DNA of 9,227 nt, taken from positions 1-9,227 of the forward strand of contig DAIUFH010000078.1 in assembly GCA_036844705.1 (NCBI GenBank). The letters are read 5' to 3'. Shown in pieces: positions 4,602 to 9,227 of this stretch. The stretch's first letter is position 1. Each line of letters starts with the position of its first letter. Source of the DNA: DAIUFH01 sp036844705. Lineage in GTDB: Bacteria > Bacillota > Clostridia > Tissierellales > Tissierellaceae. The position numbers were made by a program, and so were the translations under genes. A model generated the notes under the pieces. It made no database searches, was not told the DNA's origin, and worked only from the letters and a program-made list of their open reading frames with translations.

Positions 4602-4959
4602 CATTACCTCCTAGAATACTCCATTCATCTTCCTTAAAGGCAACTAATACCTTATTCTCTCCAACCAATATAGGTCTCTTTACCAACATTCCATCAGTAG
4701 CTAGCAATTCAATTTGTTCATCTTCATTCATATTTGGAAGTTTATCCTTTACCTTGAGTTCTTTATATAGTGTTCCACTTGTATTGAAGAATTTTTTAAT
4801 AGGTTTGCCACTCTTAGAAATCCATTCTCTTAATTCATTTTTATTTGGATTATCTTCCTTGATATTTCTCTCTTCATATTCAATATTATTCTTATCTAGC
4901 CAAGCCTTGGCCTTTTTACATGTTGTTCATCTAGGATAACACACAAATGTATATTTCAT
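4591..4959 (-). CDS. Spx/ArsC-like thioredoxin-fold protein, candidate selenoprotein (UGA at codon 11)
   Basis: From ATG 4959, preceded by GGAGG (4970-4966), the complement encodes 122 residues if the TGA at 4929-4927 is read as selenocysteine. The start is MKYTFVCYPR-U-TTCKKAKA and the end WSILGGNDDI, stop TAG 4593-4591. Every other codon is open. The family (ArsC/Spx/YffB) normally has CxTCxKA here, so UGA replaces exactly the first redox cysteine of a CxxC-type pair, giving UTTC. KPIKKFFNTSG and TDGMLVKRPILV are family hallmarks. Members reduce arsenate or act as thiol-based regulators; with a U-x-x-C pair a thiol/selenol oxidoreductase role is likely, substrate unknown. A SECIS-like hairpin follows the UGA. 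The gene overlaps the methyltransferase start by 11-14 bases. The alternative is a nonsense pseudogene, but an intact frame, strong ribosome binding site and promoter argue against it. Confidence 0.8.
4898..4912 (-). promoter_or_regulatory. Candidate bacterial SECIS hairpin after the in-frame UGA
   Basis: On the complement GGCCAA (4912-4907) pairs with TTGGCT (4903-4898), including one G-U pair, around a GGC loop. The loop begins 21 bases after the UGA and starts with G. This fits the bacterial SECIS description as I know it: a short stem-loop within the coding region soon after UGA, with G among the first loop bases, bound by SelB. The stem is short and GC-rich DNA of this kind can also encode AKAW by chance, so this needs folding and comparison with relatives. 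Confidence 0.5.
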
Positions 4960-4994
4960 AATCTTCCTCCGTTGATAACTGTATTTATTTGTTT

Positions 4995-5003
4995 ATTATA
5001 CCA
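4995..5003 (-). promoter_or_regulatory. Extended -10 promoter of the selenoprotein-like/rlmD unit
   Basis: The complement reads TGGTATAAT (5003-4995), a perfect extended -10 element, 35 bases before the ATG at 4959 and right after the terminator of the YbjQ-type gene. No good -35 box is present, which extended -10 promoters tolerate. It would drive both the Spx/ArsC-like gene and rlmD. Confidence 0.6.
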
Positions 5004-5032
5004 TTATTTAATCCTTTTTACTATTTGGATAC

Positions 5033-5062
5033 AAAAAATAATGGATGCATCGCATCCATTAT
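5033..5062 (-). terminator. Intrinsic terminator of the YbjQ-type gene
   Basis: ATAATGGATGC (complement 5062-5052) pairs perfectly over 11 bases with GCATCCATTAT (5048-5038) around a 3-base loop and runs into TTTTTT (5038-5033). The stem begins inside the stop codon of the gene at 5059, so the terminator overlaps the end of the coding region. Confidence 0.88.
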
Positions 5063-5379
5063 CTTATTACCACTGCTGTTCCTGATGCAGTTACCATTAG
5101 CATATTGTTAGCAGAACCTAGTATTTCATAGTCAATGTCCACACCTACAACTGCATTTGCACCTATTGACATTGCCCTAGACTCCATCTCTTTTATCGCA
5201 TTTTCTCTAGCTTTTATCAATTCGCCTTCATAGGAGCCCGATCTGCCTCCGAAAAAATTTGAAAGTCCTGCAGCAAAATCCTTTATAAAGTCAACACCTG
5301 ATATAATTTCTCCAAAAACTATTCCTTTGTATTCGATTATTTCTTTACCTTCTATTGTTGGAGTTGTAGTTGTAATCAT
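5059..5379 (-). CDS. YbjQ/UPF0145 family protein (DUF74 heavy-metal-binding-like domain)
   Basis: This 106-residue protein begins MITTTTPTIEGKEIIEYKGI and contains GIVFGEIISGVDFIKD, GRSGSYEGELIKARENAI and ARENA..EM..RA...GANAVVGVDIDYE. That is the conserved layout of the YbjQ family: a small domain covering the whole protein, known to assemble into pentameric rings, with no established biochemical function. The length is normal. AAAGGAAG (5394-5387) is well spaced from the ATG. A TATAAT at 5416-5411 on the complement could be a promoter, but its -35 is poor, so read-through from the upstream gene 64 bases away is equally possible. Its own terminator overlaps the stop codon and separates it from the following selenoprotein-like gene. 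Confidence 0.88.
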   Translation of the reverse strand: MITTTTPTIEGKEIIEYKGIVFGEIISGVDFIKDFAAGLSNFFGGRSGSYEGELIKARENAIKEMESRAMSIGANAVVGVDIDYEILGSANNMLMVTASGTAVVIR

Positions 5380-5443
5380 ATGGTAACTTCCTTTCCAATT
5401 ATAATAATAGATTATATTCTTTAAGTATAAAAAGTATACTGCT

Positions 5444-5959
5444 TTACATACTTAATAGCTTTTCCTCAATATACTCCTTAAATGGTTTATCGGCTATTGT
5501 AACTTTACCTTCAATATATAAATCAACCATTATCTTGAAGAAGTTTATTATAAGCTTATTATCATCTATGTAATATTCATCCATATGTCCTGGTATAAAT
5601 ATTATCTCATATTCTTCTTTAGTCAATTTGTCTTTGATACTATCTAAATTTAATGTCTTTACTGGTGATACCATCATTCTAGTGAATTCTAAATCTTCAA
5701 GCATCCACATATTATTATTCCAGAACTTGCTTTCCTTCTTCGTTGGTTTATTCATTAGTTCTCTATTAGATATTGCAGATAATACCTTTCTTACAGATTC
5801 TTTGGTAAAGTCATCATCATATAGATATTTCATATCCTCATTATTTGCTACTTCAACAAGAAATGATTCTGCAATTTTTTCTCTTTGAGATACTGAATCC
5901 CAAATATAGAGCATCATCTCCAATATATCATTCTTTACAATTATATTAGCCAATTCCAA
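5444..5959 (-). CDS. Conserved hypothetical protein (possibly TDE2712 type)
   Basis: The 171-residue product is acidic, probably helical and soluble, without signal peptide or membrane segment. Recognisable blocks are DMKYLYDDDFTKESVRKVLS, AISNREL, KESKFWNNNMWMLEDLEF and MMVSPVKTLNLDSIKDK. I recall similar sequences in clostridia and spirochaetes named TDE2712 family, but I am not certain of that name and no function follows from it. The tryptophan-rich FWNNNMWMLEDL segment (about residues 83-94) looks like the conserved core. It begins 6 bases after the cvfB stop, with its AAGGAG ribosome binding site overlapping that stop region, so the two form one transcript. Confidence 0.75.
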   Translation of the reverse strand: MELANIIVKNDILEMMLYIWDSVSQREKIAESFLVEVANNEDMKYLYDDDFTKESVRKVLSAISNRELMNKPTKKESKFWNNNMWMLEDLEFTRMMVSPVKTLNLDSIKDKLTKEEYEIIFIPGHMDEYYIDDNKLIINFFKIMVDLYIEGKVTIADKPFKEYIEEKLLSM

Positions 5960-5965
5960 GACTCC

Positions 5966-6805
5966 TTATTTATCTTTAAATTTTAAACCTCTATCTGTTA
6001 TTACAATAGCACCATCTTTGTATAGTCTGCCTATAGCTCTTTTGAAGCCTGATTTACTCATAGATAATTTTTCTCTTATTATTTCCGGAGAACTTCTATC
6101 AGTTAAATTCAGTTCACCACCATTTTCCTTCATCTTAGCTATTATCACCTTAGCATCTTCATCAATTTGAATATAGCCCCGATCTCTAAGGCTTAAAACC
6201 AACTTCCCATCTTCCAGGACCTTGCTTACTCTTACTTCAATTGAATCGCCAACCTGATATGCACCCAATAATTCTCTTATAGGAATAAGTCCGTCATATT
6301 TATCATCAACTGCAACAAATGCACCTATATCACGATTAATACTATAGATTGTACCTTTTACTTTATCATTTTCCTTATATGGTGATTCAGTACTCAATAA
6401 ATCCTTAATCTTCATTGTTGCAGCTAATCTTTGACTCTTATCTAAATATACTCCAACTAGATAAGATTTTCCTTTTTCGATGTGTCCCACCGTTTCAGAA
6501 AATGGAAGGAATAAATCCTTTTCCAATCCCCAGTCCAGGAAAGAACCTATCTTTGACTGACTTATTACAGTAAGATGGCCTAATTCTCCTAATAATACCT
6601 TTGCTCTCCTTGTAGTAGCTATTATTCTATCTTTCGAATCCCTATATACCATTACCTCTACTTCATCATCAACTTTAGCTCCCTCTGGTATCTGTGCCTT
6701 TGGAAGTAATATATCTTCATCTTCAGGTTTCTCTTCATTAAGAAAAGCACCTACTGAGGTAAATCTTTTTATCCTTAATTTTTGTATTTCACCTAATTCT
6801 ATCAT
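5966..6805 (-). CDS. cvfB: CvfB family S1-type RNA-binding protein
   Basis: This 279-residue protein matches CvfB (YitL in Bacillus), a post-transcriptional RNA-binding factor linked to virulence gene control in staphylococci. The layout is standard: an N-terminal S1-like domain (1-62, IQKLRIKRFTSVGAFLNEE...ILLPKAQIP) and a second (about 70-130, GSFLDWGLEKDLFLPFSE). A third S1 domain follows (about 144-207, KGTIYSINRDIGAFVAVDDK...GLIPIRELL). A C-terminal winged helix (about 215-279) contains SKSGFKRAIGRLYKDGAI. The length is normal for the family. AGGTG (6814-6810) lies 5 bases from the ATG at 6805. An extended -10 promoter precedes it, and it is followed after 6 bases by the hypothetical gene at 5959. 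No key segment is missing. Confidence 0.92.
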   Translation of the reverse strand: MIELGEIQKLRIKRFTSVGAFLNEEKPEDEDILLPKAQIPEGAKVDDEVEVMVYRDSKDRIIATTRRAKVLLGELGHLTVISQSKIGSFLDWGLEKDLFLPFSETVGHIEKGKSYLVGVYLDKSQRLAATMKIKDLLSTESPYKENDKVKGTIYSINRDIGAFVAVDDKYDGLIPIRELLGAYQVGDSIEVRVSKVLEDGKLVLSLRDRGYIQIDEDAKVIIAKMKENGGELNLTDRSSPEIIREKLSMSKSGFKRAIGRLYKDGAIVITDRGLKFKDK

Positions 6806-6834
6806 ATTGCACCTACTTTTTTATTGTTAGGTAT

Positions 6835-6843
6835 ATTCTACCA
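6835..6843 (-). promoter_or_regulatory. Extended -10 promoter of cvfB
   Basis: The complement reads TGGTAGAAT (6843-6835), one mismatch from TGnTATAAT, about 30 bases upstream of the cvfB ATG. A -35 box is not evident; upstream DNA is a long A/T tract that could act as an UP element. Confidence 0.5.
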
Positions 6844-6863
6844 CAATTATTAAATTTTTAACT

Positions 6864-6879
6864 ATATTTTTAAAAATAT
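6864..6879. repeat. 16-base perfect AT palindrome between topB and cvfB
   Basis: ATATTTTTAAAAATAT is its own complement. It lies between the topB stop (6922) and the cvfB promoter. It is too AT-rich to be a strong terminator; it could aid promoter opening or weakly end the topB transcript. No other terminator for topB is visible in the 79 bases before the cvfB -10. Confidence 0.4.
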
Positions 6880-6921
6880 TACACGATATTAATCGGATAA
6901 CAAAAGCTGAAATCATCAAAT

Positions 6922-9102
6922 TTATAGCTTCAATTTAGATAACGCATCTGCAAGTTCTGTATTTAAGCTTTCGTTTTGCTTTTTTTGTTCCTTTAAGAAT
7001 TTGCCTACTTCCTTCTTATTGACTTGATTCTTTTCTTTCTTCTTTCTTTCCTCAAAACTGGATAATTTTTCTCGATATCCACAAGAACATGTAAATATTT
7101 GTCCTTCTCCTTCACCCCTAAGCTCTAACTTTTTCTTGCAATTAGGACATCTTGCATTAGTGATTAATGAAATATTCTTTCGATATCCACATTCTCTATC
7201 CTGACATACATACATCTTACCTTTTTTCCCTTTGACTTCAAGCATATATTTCCCACATTCCGGACATTTGACTCTAGTAAGATTATCATGTTTAAATTTT
7301 GCTTCACTATTCTTGATATCTTCAGTTATGGTCTTAGAATATTCCTTCATTTCATTAATAAAGTTGTTGCTGTTTAATTTACCTTCAGTAATTAAACCAA
7401 GCTTTTTCTCCCACTCTGCTGTTAAATCTGGAGATTTCAAGTCTGTAGGTACCAAATCCAACAATTGTCTTCCCTTACCTGTAATAAAGATATCCTTACC
7501 TCTATTTTCAATAAGAAAGGTTTTAAATAGCTTCTCAATAATATCTGCTCTAGTAGCTACAGTTCCAATACCACCTGTTTCACCAATTATCTTTACCAAT
7601 TCCTTATTTGTTGTTTCCATGTATTTTGTTGGATTCTCCATTGCAGATAACAAGGTTCCTTCATTAAACGGTGCTGGTGGTTTTGTCATTCCGCTTGTTT
7701 GAATTAACGAATTAATGTCCAATACATCCCCTTTACTTATTAAAGGTAATGTTTGTTCTCTAATATCATCATCTGAATCATTATCGTCATCATTGTTTGA
7801 ATAAATCTCTTTAAATCCCTCTTTGATAACCCTTTTCCCTTTTGCAATAAAATTCTCTCCACATATTTGTGCCTTTATATTTGTCTGCTCATATTCAAAA
7901 GGTGGGTACAATACTGATAAGAATCTCTTAATAACTAAATCATATATCTTTCTTTCCTTGTCACTAAGATCAGATAATACTACTCTTTGTTCGGTTGGAA
8001 TGATTGCATGGTGATCTGATACCTTTGAATTGTCCACAAAGGATTTGTTGCTGATAATTGGCTTTGATAATACAGACGCAGTATATTTCGTATATGGACC
8101 TGTTTTTACTGCATTCAGTCTATCCTTTAGCGTAGGTACTATATCCTCAGTGATATATCTTGAATCCGTTCTTGGGTAAGTTAATATCTTGTGATTTTCA
8201 TATAATCTTTGCATTATTGATAAGGTTTCCTTAGCGGAATAACCAAACATTTTATTTGCATCCCTTTGCAGCTCTGTTAAATCATATAATTTGGGTGAAT
8301 AACTTTTCTTCAACGTCTTATTCACTTCTACGACTTTACAAGGCTTTCCTTTTAAGGATTGTATTATATTATCAACCATTTCCTTATTAAAACTTCGTGT
8401 ACTATTTGTTTTCTTATCCTGCCATATAAGCTTTATATTGCTTGAAACAGCCGCTATTCCATAATAATCTTTAGGCTTAAAGTTCTTTATTTCCTCTTCT
8501 CTTTGAGCTATAATAGCCAAAGTTGGAGTTTGAACTCTTCCACAGGATAACTGAGAATTGTATTTTACAGTAAGCGCTCTTGTAGCATTGATTCCAACAA
8601 TCCAGTCAGCTTCCGCTCTGCTTTTAGCAGACTCATACAATTTTTCATAGGCTTTCCCATCTCTTAGGTTTTTAAAGCCATCTTTTATTGCCTTATCCGT
8701 TACTGATGAAATCCATAGTCTCTTTATTGGTTTCTTTACATTAGCTTTTTCAATAATCCATCTTGCTACAAGCTCACCTTCACGTCCTGCATCTGTTGCT
8801 ATTATTATTTGATTTACATCCTTTCTATGCATCTGTTCCTTAACAGCATGGAATTGTTTGCTGCTCTGTCTTATGATGACTAGCTTCATTTCCTTAGGAA
8901 GCATTGGTAAATCCTCTAGATTCCAAGTTTTATATTTATGATTATATTCCTCAGGATCGGCTAAAGTCACTAAATGGCCAAGCGCCCATGTTACTATATA
9001 TTCATTTCCTTCAAGATATCCATTTCCTTTTTTATTGCATCCTAAAACCCTGGCAATGTCTCTGCCTACTGAAGGTTTTTCTGCTAAAACTAATTTTTTC
9101 AT
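6922..9102 (-). CDS. topB: DNA topoisomerase III (type IA)
   Basis: This 726-residue type IA topoisomerase relaxes negative supercoils and decatenates DNA through a single-strand break. The TOPRIM domain spans about 1-140, with E8 in LAEKPSVGRD and the acidic TDAGREGE motif (103-110, D104). The core includes ADWIVGINATRALT and GRVQTPTLAIIA. The active-site tyrosine is Y309 in ILTYPRTDSRYI, and later GTVATRADIIEKL (513-525) is typical of TopB. The C-terminus carries two zinc ribbons, C613/C616/C633/C638 and C652/C655/C672/C674, then a lysine/glutamate-rich tail (681-726). This extended TopB form is usual in Firmicutes. An acidic run, NNDDDNDSDDD (436-446), sits in a probable loop and looks low-complexity. 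AAAGGGTG lies about 6 bases from the ATG at 9102. A dispersed repeat fills the upstream region, so the promoter is not visible. Confidence 0.95.
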   Translation of the reverse strand: MKKLVLAEKPSVGRDIARVLGCNKKGNGYLEGNEYIVTWALGHLVTLADPEEYNHKYKTWNLEDLPMLPKEMKLVIIRQSSKQFHAVKEQMHRKDVNQIIIATDAGREGELVARWIIEKANVKKPIKRLWISSVTDKAIKDGFKNLRDGKAYEKLYESAKSRAEADWIVGINATRALTVKYNSQLSCGRVQTPTLAIIAQREEEIKNFKPKDYYGIAAVSSNIKLIWQDKKTNSTRSFNKEMVDNIIQSLKGKPCKVVEVNKTLKKSYSPKLYDLTELQRDANKMFGYSAKETLSIMQRLYENHKILTYPRTDSRYITEDIVPTLKDRLNAVKTGPYTKYTASVLSKPIISNKSFVDNSKVSDHHAIIPTEQRVVLSDLSDKERKIYDLVIKRFLSVLYPPFEYEQTNIKAQICGENFIAKGKRVIKEGFKEIYSNNDDDNDSDDDIREQTLPLISKGDVLDINSLIQTSGMTKPPAPFNEGTLLSAMENPTKYMETTNKELVKIIGETGGIGTVATRADIIEKLFKTFLIENRGKDIFITGKGRQLLDLVPTDLKSPDLTAEWEKKLGLITEGKLNSNNFINEMKEYSKTITEDIKNSEAKFKHDNLTRVKCPECGKYMLEVKGKKGKMYVCQDRECGYRKNISLITNARCPNCKKKLELRGEGEGQIFTCSCGYREKLSSFEERKKKEKNQVNKKEVGKFLKEQKKQNESLNTELADALSKLKL

Positions 9103-9122
9103 TAAAACACCCTTTCAAACCA

Positions 9123-9136
9123 CAGTTCTCAGTTCA
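9123..9136. repeat. Two 7-base repeats on the gene-proximal side of the hairpin element
   Basis: CAGTTCT (9123-9129) and CAGTTCA (9130-9136) are direct heptamers sharing the AGTTC core with the longer heptamer array at 9183-9227. They bracket the hairpin element from the other side. Confidence 0.5.
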
Positions 9137-9147
9137 TAATTTAAAAC

Positions 9148-9180
9148 CCGAGATTCTTCACTATCGTTCAGAATGACAGG
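9148..9180. repeat. Dispersed hairpin repeat (GAGATTCTTC...GAATGACAGG type)
   Basis: The 33 bases contain ATTCT (9153-9157) and AGAAT (9170-9174) as inverted arms. The read-out on the complement, CCTGTCATTCTGAACGATAG followed by TGAAGAATCTCGG, is a sequence I know as a frequent interspersed repeat in clostridial and other genomes. It encodes nothing. It lies 46 bases upstream of topB and would be transcribed in its leader or interrupt its promoter. Confidence 0.65.
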
Positions 9181-9182
9181 AT

Positions 9183-9227
9183 TTAGTTCTTAACTCTTAG
9201 CTCTTACCTCTTAGTTCTTAGTTCTTA
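9183..9227. repeat. Heptanucleotide tandem repeat array, continues past the window
   Basis: Six consecutive 7-base units read TTAGTTC, TTAACTC, TTAGCTC, TTACCTC, TTAGTTC, TTAGTTC and the next begins TTA at the window end. The period is exact, and all units share TTA at positions 1-3 and TC at positions 6-7. On the topB strand the unit is GAACTAA/GAGCTAA. Such 7-base repeats form variable-length intergenic arrays in some Firmicutes. Confidence 0.9.

Noticed and set aside
4595..4939. 114-codon plus-strand open frame
   Set aside because: It is the antisense shadow of the Spx/ArsC-like gene; the minus strand has the ribosome binding site, promoter and family motifs.
5419..5440. AGTATA...TATACT inverted repeat after the gene ending at 5444
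   Set aside because: AT-only 6-base stem with no T run after it on the minus strand, so it is not a supportable terminator.
6890..6926. AAGCT...AGCTT hairpin at the end of topB
   Set aside because: Only five pairs with a 17-base loop and a short T tract; too weak to call a terminator.
7232..7702. 156-codon plus-strand open frame within topB
   Set aside because: Antisense to conserved topoisomerase sequence, with no ribosome binding site or recognisable protein.

Overview
The window is AT-rich, with strong GGAGG-type ribosome binding sites and genes typical of anaerobic Firmicutes: CvfB, a DUF2089 protein, a Spx/ArsC-like protein, and a topoisomerase III with a zinc-ribbon tail. An in-frame UGA at a redox-active position suggests a selenocysteine-using member of Clostridia or Tissierellia. 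No genus can be named from this sequence alone.

Layout. Positions 1-424 (minus) hold the N-terminal third of a Y-family DNA polymerase that runs off the left edge. The only convincing plus-strand operon, 793-1417, encodes a small DUF2089 helix-turn-helix-type protein and a three-helix membrane protein. It has a clear promoter, an inverted repeat over the -35 box and an intrinsic terminator. From about 1650 to 3200 (minus) lies a graveyard of accessory genes: a 5' scrap that looks like a relaxase gene between two terminators, a DUF3781 gene with a one-base deletion next to its start, the C-terminal piece of a Fic protein, an unrecognised 126-residue protein, and the broken remains of a Phd/YefM-Doc toxin-antitoxin pair.

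From 3120 to 9102 (minus) is a housekeeping block, read right to left: topB, cvfB, a conserved hypothetical gene, a YbjQ-type gene with its own terminator, and a two-gene unit. That unit consists of a Spx/ArsC-like thioredoxin-fold protein with UGA at the first active-site cysteine, overlapping an RlmD/RumA-type rRNA uracil methyltransferase gene. The methyltransferase is fused in frame at its C-terminus to the N-terminal part of the dead antitoxin, so deletion into the toxin-antitoxin locus appears to have created a chimeric tail.

The right edge (9123-9227), just upstream of topB, carries a dispersed-repeat unit: a hairpin-forming 33-base element flanked by 7-base tandem repeats that continue out of the window.

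The observations most worth following are the candidate selenoprotein with its SECIS-like hairpin, and the methyltransferase-antitoxin fusion with the traceable sequence of lesions in the toxin-antitoxin and Fic genes. I found no CRISPR array, complete insertion sequence, rRNA or tRNA gene.
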